Of a stretch of 64,000 nucleotides of DNA, positions 51,606-60,134 are shown piece after piece (position 1 is the stretch's first letter; each line of letters starts with the position of its first letter). Source of the DNA: Clostridia bacterium (GTDB lineage Bacteria > Bacillota > Clostridia > Oscillospirales > CAG-272). Below the pieces are notes generated by a model. That model was not told the DNA's origin. It was given only the letters and a program-made list of their open reading frames with translations, and did no database searches. Location: contig JAFQEJ010000015.1 in the NCBI GenBank assembly GCA_017399105.1, positions 1 through 64,000 on the forward strand. The letters run 5' to 3'. The translations under genes were made by a program, and so were the position numbers.

Positions 51606-53077
51606 TTAAATCACAGCGCACAAAAATTATTGCAGTCGGCGTTGTCGCCCTCATCCTCATCATCGCCTATTTCGCTGTGGTACAGCCCCTGGTCAATCAG
51701 GTAGTCGATGACAGCGAAGAGCCCCCCACACTGGTCGAAGGTGAGGTTCTCGGCTCCAACAACCGTATTCTTCTCTTCGAGCACACCGAAAAAGCCAACA
51801 TTCAAAGCATCGAAGTCCACAATGACAGCGGCACCTGGACCATGTACCGCGGCGATGACAACGAGTTCTACCTCAAGGATCATGAGGGTGCTCCCTACAG
51901 CAAGGCGCTCCTCGCCTCTCTTGTCAGCGATGCCGGCTACACCCTCTCCATGACCCGCGTCACCGATAACTGCACCGACTGGAGCGTGTACGGCCTCGAT
52001 GAAGCAAGCACTCCCGCATGGTATGTGCTCACAAATCTGCAGGGCGAAACCCACACCGTCTATATCGGTGACAGAATTCCCACAGGCGCGGGCTACTACT
52101 GCCGCTACAAGGATCGTCCCTGCGTCTATGTCCTCCAGTCCTCGCTGGCATCCACCCTGCTTGTACCGCTGGAGAGCATGATCACCCCCATTCTGACCTA
52201 CCCCCTCGGCACAACCGACTATTACATGGTCAAAAACTTCTACATCGCCAACCGTGACGATGTACAGATCTCGGTCACCTTCCTCGATGAAGAGGAGCGC
52301 GCAAAGCTTGCTCAGGATTCCCCCTATCTTATGGTTTATCCTACAAACTACGGCGTTTCCACCACCTACGAGACGGTGCTCCAGACCTTCATGAACTTCG
52401 TTGCCGACAGAGCAATCCTTCAGGGCAGCTCCACCGAAGCCATCCCCACCGAAGAGCTTGCCAAGTACGGTCTTGACGATCCGGCATATGAGATCTACTT
52501 CGAATATAACGACATTGCCAACTGCGTGATCTTCAGCGATAAGACCGAAAACGGCACCTACTACGCATACTCCTTCGTCTTCAATCTCATTGCCGAGGTC
52601 AGTGCCACCACCGTTCCCTTCCTCGAATACGATCTGATTCAATATGTGGATCGCCCCGTATTCCAGCGCAACATCAATGACATCGGCGAGATCAGGATCG
52701 AATCTCCCCAGGTTTCCGAAACCTTCACCCTCGTCGGCGAAGGCGAAGAGCTGATTGTTACCCAGAAGAACGGCTCCAAGCCTGTCGTTCAGAACTTCCG
52801 TCAGTTCTACAAGACTCTGCTCTCCATCCAGATTGAGGACTATGTCCCCGAAGGAACCGATCCCGCATCCCTCGACTGCATGGCAACCTTTACTGCCACC
52901 GCACGTTCGGGCGCTGTCTTTGAGTATAAGTTCTATCAGTACACCACCCGCCGCGCACTTGTCACCATTAACGGCGAAGGCGAGTTCTACTGCATCGTCG
53001 ACGACGTCCATAAGATGCTCAACGACACCGAACGCATCATCAAGGGCGAAACCGTAGACGCGGACGCAAAAGATTAA
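51602..53077 (+). CDS. DUF4340 domain-containing protein
   Basis: The 491-aa product has one N-terminal membrane helix (VGVVALILIIAYFAVVQPLV), then a long extracytoplasmic region with DUF4340-like repeats: YGLDEASTPAWYVLTNLQGE, VYIGDRIPTGAGYYCRYKDR, KYGLDDPAYEIYFEYND. AAGGAG lies 9 nt before the ATG at 51602, which overlaps the GldG stop (ATGA). The association with Gld-type ABC operons is widespread. The role is probably structural or in substrate capture outside the membrane. Confidence 0.88.
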   Translation: MIKSQRTKIIAVGVVALILIIAYFAVVQPLVNQVVDDSEEPPTLVEGEVLGSNNRILLFEHTEKANIQSIEVHNDSGTWTMYRGDDNEFYLKDHEGAPYSKALLASLVSDAGYTLSMTRVTDNCTDWSVYGLDEASTPAWYVLTNLQGETHTVYIGDRIPTGAGYYCRYKDRPCVYVLQSSLASTLLVPLESMITPILTYPLGTTDYYMVKNFYIANRDDVQISVTFLDEEERAKLAQDSPYLMVYPTNYGVSTTYETVLQTFMNFVADRAILQGSSTEAIPTEELAKYGLDDPAYEIYFEYNDIANCVIFSDKTENGTYYAYSFVFNLIAEVSATTVPFLEYDLIQYVDRPVFQRNINDIGEIRIESPQVSETFTLVGEGEELIVTQKNGSKPVVQNFRQFYKTLLSIQIEDYVPEGTDPASLDCMATFTATARSGAVFEYKFYQYTTRRALVTINGEGEFYCIVDDVHKMLNDTERIIKGETVDADAKD

Positions 53078-53277
53078 GCGCTTCGCTCTTAATCAAGACA
53101 TATTCGCTTCGCGAATATGAGCTACCATTTATTGTTTGATCTGCTAAGGTAATTTTGCTCCGCAAAAAATTGTTTAAGCACTCCGCGCTTAAACAAGACA
53201 TATTCGCTTCGCGAATATGAGCTATCATTTATAGGTTGATCTGCTAAGGTAATTTTGCTCCGCAAAAATAATCAATT
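53072..53277. repeat. 100-bp tandem duplication rich in small palindromes
   Basis: Two direct copies with a period of exactly 100 nt (for example CAAGACATATTC at 53094 and 53194). Each copy contains palindromes GATTAAG/CTTAATC or TTTAAGC/GCTTAAA, CATATTCGC/GCGAATATG and TTTTGC/GCAAAA. The end of the DUF4340 ORF runs into the first copy. Transcribed, it would form an array of short hairpins like REP elements and may stabilise or terminate the ABC operon mRNA. Confidence 0.85.
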
Positions 53278-53336
53278 AATAACAAGAAAGGAGACTCCAT
53301 GGTTGAGTCTCCTTTTCTGCACGCAGGAGGATCATC

Positions 53337-54320
53337 ATGCCCAGCTTCCTTTATAGGCCTCTAACAGACGGCGAGCTGAATGCCGTCATCACCCAATCGC
53401 TCCATACCGGCATCGCATCGAGCAGGCTGCTCACCGGAGGTATGTTCAACACCACCTATTTCATTGAAAGCACCGAGGGCAAAAAGTACGTCCTCCGCGT
53501 CGGCCCCGTGAACCGCCACCTTCTTGTTCCCTATGAGCACCGCCTCATGGAAGCCGAGGCCCACTTCTATTCACTCTGCAAAGAGAAAAACATCCCTGTC
53601 TCCAATGTTGTCGTCTGCAACACCACAAAGAGCATCATCGACCGCGACTTCATGATTGTCGACTTCATCGAGAGCGAGACGCTCTTCGCTGTCCCCATGG
53701 ATGACAAGCGCATGGAAAAGCTCGCTTATGAAATCGGCATCGAAGCTGCCAAAATGCATGGCATCACCGGATTTGGCAATTCCGCGCCCAAATTCGGTCG
53801 TGTTGCCGAGCTTGCCGATTCCCCCGACAAGGGCTTTGACCGTTGGAGCGACTTTCTATGGGACGAGCTCATGAACTGGGAGTCTGTCGCTCTCCCCGCG
53901 CAAATGTTCACCCCCGAAGAGCACGAAACTATCCGCCGCATCTTCAGCAAAGAGGCTCCTATCCTCGATGAAATCACAACCCCCGGTCTTCTCCATAACG
54001 ATTTCTGGCATGCCAACATCCTCATCCGCTTCGAAGGTGAGACACCCAAGCTGGCAGCCTTCATCGATGCCGACCGCTGCTTCTTCGGCGATCCCGACTT
54101 CGAGAACATTTCGCTGCGCTGGATGCTCGACTGCCCCTCCTACTGGGAAGGCTATGGCAAGCCGCTTGCCACAGACGATCACGCTGTCCGCCGCCGCCAC
54201 CTCTACAATATCCTCACTTACCTCTGGCACGCCTATGTCTTCAAGTGCGAATATGACAACATCCCCGAAATGCATGACCGCTGCCGCCGCGTCCGTGAGG
54301 CAATGCAAAATCTGCTCTGA
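53337..54320 (+). CDS. Aminoglycoside phosphotransferase (APH) family kinase
   Basis: The 327-aa product is a small-molecule kinase of the APH/choline kinase fold. The N-lobe has LLTGGMFNTTYFIES and KKYVLRVGP with the ATP-site Lys, the catalytic loop is GLLHNDFWHANILI (HxDxxxxN), and the metal-binding segment is AAFIDADRCFFGDPDFE. The acceptor is unknown; resistance is only one possible role of this family. AGGAGG lies 6 nt before the ATG. A decayed piece of a related gene lies directly downstream. Confidence 0.88.
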   Translation: MPSFLYRPLTDGELNAVITQSLHTGIASSRLLTGGMFNTTYFIESTEGKKYVLRVGPVNRHLLVPYEHRLMEAEAHFYSLCKEKNIPVSNVVVCNTTKSIIDRDFMIVDFIESETLFAVPMDDKRMEKLAYEIGIEAAKMHGITGFGNSAPKFGRVAELADSPDKGFDRWSDFLWDELMNWESVALPAQMFTPEEHETIRRIFSKEAPILDEITTPGLLHNDFWHANILIRFEGETPKLAAFIDADRCFFGDPDFENISLRWMLDCPSYWEGYGKPLATDDHAVRRRHLYNILTYLWHAYVFKCEYDNIPEMHDRCRRVREAMQNLL

Positions 54321-54339
54321 TCTGCGAGGTATATAAAAT

Positions 54340-54429
54340 AACCGCCATCTCCTCAAGACCTTCAAGCACCGACTTATGGAAGCCGGATCTATCGTCTATG
54401 ATACATACCTCTCACCGACGAAGGAATGA
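54340..54429 (+). pseudogene. Remnant of an APH-family paralogue
   Basis: A 29-codon open stretch ending in TGA encodes NRHLLKTFKHRLMEAGSIVY, which aligns with NRHLLVPYEHRLMEAEAHFY of the intact kinase just upstream (about residues 59-78). At DNA level AACCGCCA..CT and CACCG..T.ATGGAAGCCG are shared. It has no start, ribosome site or kinase motifs, so it is a decayed fragment, probably of a tandem duplicate. Confidence 0.65.
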
Positions 54430-54474
54430 CGACCGCCGGCTGGCGAACCGGATATTACCTTACTCCAATTCAAC

Positions 54475-54621
54475 AAAGTGTTCCCGCTGTCCGGGAATAT
54501 GCAATTTCACCGTAAGGCGGGGGTTTACTCCCGCCGTTTCGTGGAATTTCGGTTATTTCAGGCGGCGGAACACAAGGTCCCGTCCTACAAACCGGACAGC
54601 ATTTCTGCATGGGAACACATA
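54475..54621. repeat. Element with GTGTTCCC terminal inverted repeats, copy 1
   Basis: A 141-nt unit runs from GTGTTCCC (54478-54485) to GGGAACAC (54611-54618). Inside are GGCGGGGGTTTACTCCCGCC (a hairpin), TTTCGTGGAATTTCG and a GGCGGCGG segment. It matches the unit at 59976-60114 in order and sequence. There is no coding capacity, so it looks like a small non-autonomous (MITE-like) or structured-RNA repeat. Confidence 0.8.
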
Positions 54622-54728
54622 ATGTAATTGGGACTAACTTTAAAAAAATTCTTCAGAAAAAATGCGCATAAAACGATGTTTTTCTTAAAAAATCAATATT
54701 TTAATCTTGGCATGTGAATTTATTCTGA

Positions 54729-54758
54729 TTGACAACGACATCAACTGCATGATATACT
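54729..54758 (+). promoter_or_regulatory. Promoter of binding protein B1
   Basis: -35 TTGACA (54729-54734), 18-bp spacer, -10 TATACT (54753-54758). The 54622-54728 stretch is A/T-rich without a gene. Confidence 0.75.
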
Positions 54759-54807
54759 CTAATTGAATCATATCACGTTTTCAAAATTCATTTTTGGAGG
54801 TATTATC

Positions 54808-56307
54808 ATGCCGAATCTATGGAAGAAAACAGTTGCCGCACTGCTCCTCTTTGCGCTGGCTGCTTCGACCTTCGCATCCTGCGCGGGTGATCAGACCCCG
54901 ACAAGCACCCCCACCGAAACCACCGGCAGCGATATCGCTATCACCACAGCCGCTGATACCACGCCCGAAAAGATCCTCTATGATGCAGGCATCCCCGCAG
55001 GTACCGACTACGGCGGAGAGGATTTCAACCTGCACATCTTCGACAGCTCGGTTCATATTACCTGGGTGGATGTGGACTTTTCCGCCACCGAGGAAACCGG
55101 CGACACCCTCAATGATGCGGTCTACATCCGCATGAGAAATGTCAACGAAAAGCTGAACATCAACATCAATCCCATCCCCAGCAAGCCCGAGGGTGCCGAC
55201 ATGAAGAAATCGGTTCAATCGGGGGACGATGCCTATGATGCAGGCTTTGTCATGACCCATGATGCCTCCAGCCTGGCGCAGAGCGGTCTGCTCGTCGATC
55301 TGCATACCATCGATGAACTGCAGCTTGATCAGCCCTGGTGGGATCAGAACGCAGTCGAGGATCTCTCGGTGCTCAATAAGCTCTTCATGGTTACCGGCGA
55401 TATCGGCACCATGTACAAGAAGTCGATCGGCGTTATTCTCTTCAACAAGCAGCTTGTCGCCAACGATCCTACCCTCCCCAATCCCTATGAGCTGGTTGAC
55501 AATATGACATGGACCATCGAAGCCTTCACCGAGATGGGCAAGAAGGTCTCGGAGGATGTCAACGGTGACAGCAAATGGGACAAAGAGGACAAGTACGGTC
55601 TGCTCTTCTACTGTGACCTGGTTCCTCTCGGATTCATCGGTTCCGGCATTCAGCTGGCAACCAAGAATGAGGAGGATATCCCCGAAATCACCTTCTATTC
55701 GGATAAAACCGTCAAGGTTTATGAAAAATACGCCGAGCTGCTCTTTGACGAAACCCTCTCCTTCAGCTGGACCGAGCACAATGTCGGCGGAAATGACGGT
55801 GTCATCGCCATGTTCCAGGACAACCGCGGTCTCTTCAACTATAATGAGTTCCATGCCATCGAGAACATGCGTCAGATGGATACCGACTTCGGAATCCTTC
55901 CCATCCCGCTCTATGAGGAAGGACAGGATTCCTACCATCATGTCATCAATCCCCACGTTGCGGCAATGCTGGTGGTTCCCAAGTCGGGACTTGATATGAC
56001 CCGTATCGCCCACGTCCTCGACGCACTGGGTGCAGAGTCCAAGAACATTCTCACTCCTGCCTACTATGAAACCTACCTCAAGGGCAAGGGCACCCGCGAC
56101 AACGAATCCGAAGCGGTTCTCGATATCGTTTTCTCCACGCTCCGCTATGATGCCGGCTATATGAACGACTGGGGTACCATCGGCACCTTCATACTCCCCC
56201 TTGTCAACAACCACAACCTCAACCTGACCTCTCAGTATGAAAAGATTGAGAACAAGGTCATCAAGGCGCTGGAAAAAGCAATTAGCAATTACGAAAAGAA
56301 TACCTGA
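54808..56307 (+). CDS. Extracellular solute-binding lipoprotein (sugar type), paralogue B1
   Basis: The 499-aa lipoprotein (lipobox FASCAG) starts at the ATG at 54808 with GGAGG upstream; the frame's earlier ATG is rejected. Together with 58229-59716 it forms a second subgroup: QPWWDQNAVEDL, VTGDIGTMYKKSIGVILFNK, DVNGDSKWDKED, FQDNRGLFNYNEFHAIENMR, MDTDFGILPIP. The shared hinge and calcium-loop-like motifs tie it to the A paralogues. It probably binds an oligosaccharide. It has its own promoter and terminator; no permease is near. Confidence 0.88.
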   Translation: MPNLWKKTVAALLLFALAASTFASCAGDQTPTSTPTETTGSDIAITTAADTTPEKILYDAGIPAGTDYGGEDFNLHIFDSSVHITWVDVDFSATEETGDTLNDAVYIRMRNVNEKLNININPIPSKPEGADMKKSVQSGDDAYDAGFVMTHDASSLAQSGLLVDLHTIDELQLDQPWWDQNAVEDLSVLNKLFMVTGDIGTMYKKSIGVILFNKQLVANDPTLPNPYELVDNMTWTIEAFTEMGKKVSEDVNGDSKWDKEDKYGLLFYCDLVPLGFIGSGIQLATKNEEDIPEITFYSDKTVKVYEKYAELLFDETLSFSWTEHNVGGNDGVIAMFQDNRGLFNYNEFHAIENMRQMDTDFGILPIPLYEEGQDSYHHVINPHVAAMLVVPKSGLDMTRIAHVLDALGAESKNILTPAYYETYLKGKGTRDNESEAVLDIVFSTLRYDAGYMNDWGTIGTFILPLVNNHNLNLTSQYEKIENKVIKALEKAISNYEKNT

Positions 56308-56320
56308 GCTTCACAACACA

Positions 56321-56350
56321 AAAAGAGATGCTCCCGCATCTCTTTTTTTC
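56321..56350 (+). terminator. Terminator of binding protein B1
   Basis: AAAAGAGATGC (56321-56331) with GCATCTCTTTT (56336-56346) and a further T-run. Confidence 0.9.
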
Positions 56351-56451
56351 TCTGCCGCCTCACAATTCCCCAAAATATCACACAGCCGTCACATTCTCAT
56401 GCTATACTAAGCCATGCAAATACTCCTCCTTACGAAAGGCATGGTAAAACT

Positions 56452-57456
56452 ATGAAAACACTCAACATAAATCGACTTCTTGCCCTCATTCTCGCTCTGC
56501 TGATGCTTGCCTCCCTTGCCTCCTGCTCGGATAAAAACGAGTTTGCAAACGAAGAGGATGCCCGCACCGTGCTCACCCTCGGCAAATATGAGGTGCCCTA
56601 CGATGAATACCGCTACCTCTACATGAACTATAAGCAGCAGATCGACAACGGCGATGAAAGCTACTGGGAAGAGCACCCCGAACGCGAAGCAGATCTTCTG
56701 GAGTATGTCCATGATGCACTGCTGCTCAACTACGGTACGCTCGCCCTCGCCGATGAATATGATATCAAAATCACCGCCGAAGAAAAAGCCTCCATCCTCG
56801 AAATCGAAAACGAGCGTATCGCCTCTATCGGCAGTGAGGAAGCTTTCCTCCTCGCCCTCGAAGGCTCCTATATGTCCCGCCGCGTCTTCCGCTCCATGAT
56901 CGAGCTGCAATATATAGAAGAAAAGCTCTATAACCAGCTCACCGCCGAAATGGCAAATATCATCCCCTCGGACGATGCCACCGTCGAAGCGGACATCGCA
57001 AAGAATTTCGTCCGCATCCAGCAGATCATGATCATCAATGACGATGGCGACGACCGCGAAGCCAACCGCACCCAGGCAGAAGAAATCCTTTCCAAGCTGC
57101 AGGCAGGCGAGGACTTTGAAGCACTCATGACGCAGTACAGCGAGGATGAGGAAATTCTCAATCCCATCGACGGCTACTACTTCACCCATAATGAATTCGC
57201 CCTTCTCCCCGGCTTCGATGAGCTTGCCTTCGGACTTGATATCGGTGAGACCAGCGGTGTCTATGAAGGCCCCGCATCCTACCATATCATCCGCCGTATG
57301 CCGCTGGAGGATGACTATATCAACAAAAACTTTGAAACCCTCCGTACCTCCTACATCGCCCGCTGCTTCTACGAAATGATCGATGAAGCCGCCGCCGGTC
57401 TGGAGTTGAGAACCACCGAACTCTACGACAGCCTCAAGCTCGCAACCATGCAGTAA
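56452..57456 (+). CDS. Peptidyl-prolyl isomerase-like lipoprotein (PrsA/SurA type)
   Basis: The 334-aa product is a lipoprotein (LASLASCSD). It has a SurA/PrsA-like helical N-terminal part (YEVPYDEYRYLYMNYKQQID, LADEYDIKITAEEKASI) and a parvulin-like domain at about 190-290 (IQQIMIIND, AEEILSKLQAGEDFEALMTQ, LDIGETSGVYEGPASYHIIR). Such foldases help exported proteins fold at the Gram-positive membrane surface, and the many binding lipoproteins here would be clients. The parvulin domain seems divergent, so isomerase activity is not certain. A weak ribosome site precedes the ATG. Confidence 0.82.
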   Translation: MKTLNINRLLALILALLMLASLASCSDKNEFANEEDARTVLTLGKYEVPYDEYRYLYMNYKQQIDNGDESYWEEHPEREADLLEYVHDALLLNYGTLALADEYDIKITAEEKASILEIENERIASIGSEEAFLLALEGSYMSRRVFRSMIELQYIEEKLYNQLTAEMANIIPSDDATVEADIAKNFVRIQQIMIINDDGDDREANRTQAEEILSKLQAGEDFEALMTQYSEDEEILNPIDGYYFTHNEFALLPGFDELAFGLDIGETSGVYEGPASYHIIRRMPLEDDYINKNFETLRTSYIARCFYEMIDEAAAGLELRTTELYDSLKLATMQ

Positions 57457-57508
57457 ACGAGTATAACGAAAAGCCCCCGCCCCAAAGGAACGGGAGCTCA
57501 TAAACAGC

Positions 57509-57545
57509 AACAGGGACAGCAGCTTATATCACTGTCCCTGTTTTC
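57509..57545 (+). terminator. Terminator after the PPIase gene
   Basis: CAGGGACAG (57511-57519) with CTGTCCCTG (57532-57540), then TTTT. Confidence 0.85.
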
Positions 57546-57619
57546 GCTTCGTCGCTTCTCTTATGACAAAATTACAAAAGAAGGAAACTTTCGCTGACGC
57601 GAAAGTCATGGTGATTTGT

Positions 57620-58108
57620 ATGATAACCTATTCCACCCTTGAAAATGTAACCAAGCAAGAATTGTTTGATGCATTCATGCTGTCCTTCCAGGGGTTTCGA
57701 ATCACTACCGAAACAACATATGAATCATTCTGCGAAATGCTCGAACACCGCAACTATGATGCAGCGATTTCAATCGGTGCCTTTGATTCTGAAACGGGCG
57801 AACTTGTGAGTTATGTGCTCAACAGTATGCTGGAGCGAGATATTAAAACGGCCTATGATATACTCACAGGAACGATACCAAGATACCGCAGAAGAGGAAT
57901 ATCAAGAACAATCTTTGAAAAGATGAAGCTGTTGCTGCAGCAGAATGAAGTAAAAATTTACACAACAACGGTTTTAAAAAACAATTCCGAGGCGTTAGGA
58001 TTATACTTGTCGGTTGGATTTTCAATCAAGAATGAAGTTGTCAATACCATCACGACACCAAAGGGAAGCAGAGAAGTATTTGAGTACGAAATTGTTATGA
58101 ATGTTTAG
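57620..58108 (+). CDS. GNAT family N-acetyltransferase, AT-rich
   Basis: The 162-aa product has the GNAT acetyl-CoA motif in TGTIPRYRRRGISRTIFEKM and the C-terminal beta-strand region YTTTVLKNNSEALGLYLSVG. The start at 57620 is chosen for the GGTGAT site 4 nt upstream and the family-like MITYSTLENV start; in-frame ATGs at 57563 and 57608 are alternatives. Codons ending in A/T are far more common than in neighbouring genes, suggesting recent acquisition. An 8-bp hairpin (57587-57606) lies just before the ribosome site. Confidence 0.83.
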   Translation: MITYSTLENVTKQELFDAFMLSFQGFRITTETTYESFCEMLEHRNYDAAISIGAFDSETGELVSYVLNSMLERDIKTAYDILTGTIPRYRRRGISRTIFEKMKLLLQQNEVKIYTTTVLKNNSEALGLYLSVGFSIKNEVVNTITTPKGSREVFEYEIVMNV

Positions 58109-58161
58109 TCTGACCGTACCAAAATTTTCTGCACCGCGCTCTGCTGCGTCATGAAAGCAAC

Positions 58162-58203
58162 CAAACAAAGGGCTGTCGCATTTGCAATGCGTCAGCCCCT
58201 TAT
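58162..58203 (-). terminator. CGCAT-loop hairpin, copy 4 (terminator of binding protein B2)
   Basis: GGGCTG-t-CGCATT with AATGCG-t-CAGCCC (58170-58198). Read on the minus strand it equals copies 1 and 2 apart from a one-base-larger loop, and is followed by TTTGTTTGG. Confidence 0.85.
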
Positions 58204-58228
58204 CATTATTTGTATTGCCTGTCCAATT

Positions 58229-59716
58229 TTATTCCTTCATATAGTTGTCAATCGCCTTCTGAAGTGCCTTCATAATGGAGGGCTCCAGCTTGGTGTAGCG
58301 AGAAGCAATATCGCCCTTGTAGGTGTTTACCATATCCAGTGTAAACTGACCGAGATTACCGAAGTTGTAAAGATAACCGATATCATATCTCAGTGTTGAG
58401 AAGATGATGTCAAGAGATGCTTCGGACTCGTCATCGCGGGCGCCCTTGCCCTTGAGGTAGGTCTCATAATATGCAGGAGTCAGGATATTCTTGGACTCTG
58501 CGCCCAGCGCGTCAAGCACATAACCGATGCGCTCCATGTCAAGATTCGACTTGGGAACAACAGCCATTGCCGCAACGTGAGGATTTACAGAATGACGGTA
58601 ATCCTCCTGATTCTCGTCATAGAGAGGCATGGGGAGAATACCGAAGTCGGTATCCATCTGGCGCATGTTCTCAATAGCGTGGAACTCATTGAAGTTGAAG
58701 AGACCGCGGTTGTCCTGGAACATGGCGATAACATCGTCATTCTTCAGACCGCTTGCCGACCAGCTGAAGGAAAGGGTCTTGTCAAAAAGCAGCTCGGTGT
58801 ACTTCTCAAACACCTTAACAGTCTTATCCGAGTAGAAGATGATCGTGGGCAGGCCTTCGCTGTCCTTTGCAGTATATTCAACACCTGCGCCCAGCAGACC
58901 GAGAGCGATCATATCGCAGTAATAGAGCAGACCGTACTTGTCGTCCTTGTTGTACTTGCCGTCGCCGTTGATATCCTCAGATACCTTCTTGGACATCTCG
59001 ATGAACGCATCAATTGTCCACTGCTTATTTGCAACAAGCTCATAGGGGTTAGGCATGGTCATATCGTTTGCCGCAAGCTGCTTGTTGAAGAGGATAACGC
59101 CGATCGACTTCTTGTACATGGTTCCGATATCACCGGTGACCATATAGAGCTTACCTGCAATGGGAAGATCCTCCACCGCATGCTGATCCCACCAGGGCTG
59201 GGAAAGATCGAGGGTAGGAACATCGTGCAGATTCATCAGATAGCCGCTCTGAGAAATGGATGCACAGCCAAAGGTGTCAACAAATCCCGCGTCATAGGTA
59301 TCAGAGTTGGACTGCACCGCTTTCTGCAGTTCCGAACCGTCGGACTTTGCATTGAGGGGCACGATCTTGATGTTCAGCATCTCATTGACATTTCTCATTC
59401 TGATGAATGCCGCGTCATTCAGTGTCTCACCGGTCTCCTCTGTAGCCGAAAAGTCAGCATCGTACCAGGTCGGATCCGCACCGGGTTCGGGGAATACATG
59501 CAGCTTGAACTCGTATCCCTCGTAATTTGTTCCTTCGGGAATTGCTGCCTTGTAGGCTTCCTTCTCGGTAACCGCCTCGGTGACTGCTGTGGTAACATCA
59601 CTTCCGGTATCTGCCGCTGTACCGCCCTGATCACCGCCTGCACAGGATGCCATACTGCCAACAACCGTGATCAGCGCAAGGAGAAGGGCTGCGATTTTCT
59701 TGAAATTCCTTGCCAT
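58229..59716 (-). CDS. Extracellular solute-binding lipoprotein (sugar type), paralogue B2
   Basis: The 495-aa lipoprotein (lipobox SMASCAG) starts at the ATG at 59716 with GGAGG about 10 nt upstream. It is very similar to B1: QPWWDQHAVEDLPIAGKLYM, VTGDIGTMYKKSIGVILFNK, DINGDGKYNKDD, FQDNRGLFNFNEFHAIENMR, MDTDFGILPMP. B1 and B2 are probably recent duplicates separated by four loci on opposite strands. It has its own promoter, and its terminator belongs to the CGCAT-loop family. Confidence 0.88.
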   Translation of the reverse strand: MARNFKKIAALLLALITVVGSMASCAGGDQGGTAADTGSDVTTAVTEAVTEKEAYKAAIPEGTNYEGYEFKLHVFPEPGADPTWYDADFSATEETGETLNDAAFIRMRNVNEMLNIKIVPLNAKSDGSELQKAVQSNSDTYDAGFVDTFGCASISQSGYLMNLHDVPTLDLSQPWWDQHAVEDLPIAGKLYMVTGDIGTMYKKSIGVILFNKQLAANDMTMPNPYELVANKQWTIDAFIEMSKKVSEDINGDGKYNKDDKYGLLYYCDMIALGLLGAGVEYTAKDSEGLPTIIFYSDKTVKVFEKYTELLFDKTLSFSWSASGLKNDDVIAMFQDNRGLFNFNEFHAIENMRQMDTDFGILPMPLYDENQEDYRHSVNPHVAAMAVVPKSNLDMERIGYVLDALGAESKNILTPAYYETYLKGKGARDDESEASLDIIFSTLRYDIGYLYNFGNLGQFTLDMVNTYKGDIASRYTKLEPSIMKALQKAIDNYMKE

Positions 59717-59830
59717 GATAAAATAAACCTCCATATATAATTGATTTTGGGGTACAATAAAATCGGATGCTTCAGCTTGTTATCACATCACCATGTAACG
59801 AACACACAAACTTCACACATCGCCAGAATT

Positions 59831-59859
59831 ATTATAATGCAAAGTTAAGTGATTGTCAA
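59831..59859 (-). promoter_or_regulatory. Promoter of binding protein B2
   Basis: Minus-strand -35 TTGACA (59854-59859), 17-bp spacer, -10 TATAAT (59831-59836). Confidence 0.85.
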
Positions 59860-59914
59860 GCATTTCCAAGCTTTTTTCCCATTTTTCTCAACCTGAAGCT
59901 AGTATTCACCGCAG

Positions 59915-59953
59915 ATAAAAAGATATCCGTGGATGATTCATCCACGGATTTAA
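59915..59953 (-). terminator. Terminator of the tcdA/zinc-ribbon operon
   Basis: 11-bp stem ATCCGTGGATG (59925-59935) with CATCCACGGAT (59939-59949). On the minus strand it is followed by ATCTTTTTATC. It lies beyond the inserted repeat at 59976-60114. Confidence 0.8.
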
Positions 59954-59972
59954 TTAAAACTCCCAATTTGAA

Positions 59973-60117
59973 AAAGTGTTCCCATAGTTCGAGATACGAA
60001 TTTTCGCTGTAGGGCGGGGGTTCACTCCCGCCGTTTCGTGGGATTTCGATCGTATCAGACGGCGGGACCAAGGCCTCGTCCTATAAAACAGACCGCAATT
60101 CTGCCTGGGAACACATA
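59973..60117. repeat. Element with GTGTTCCC terminal inverted repeats, copy 2
   Basis: A 139-nt unit runs from GTGTTCCC (59976-59983) to GGGAACAC (60107-60114), with GGCGGGGGTTCACTCCCGCC, TTTCGTGGGATTTCG and GGCGGGAC inside. It is homologous along its length to 54478-54618. It lies between the zinc-ribbon gene and that operon's terminator, as if inserted there. Confidence 0.8.
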
Positions 60118-60134
60118 AGGTAGACAACAAAATT

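Noticed and set aside
51611..53011. 466-codon minus-strand ORF opposite the DUF4340 gene
   Set aside because: Shadow of the plus-strand gene; no ribosome site and biased low-complexity residues.
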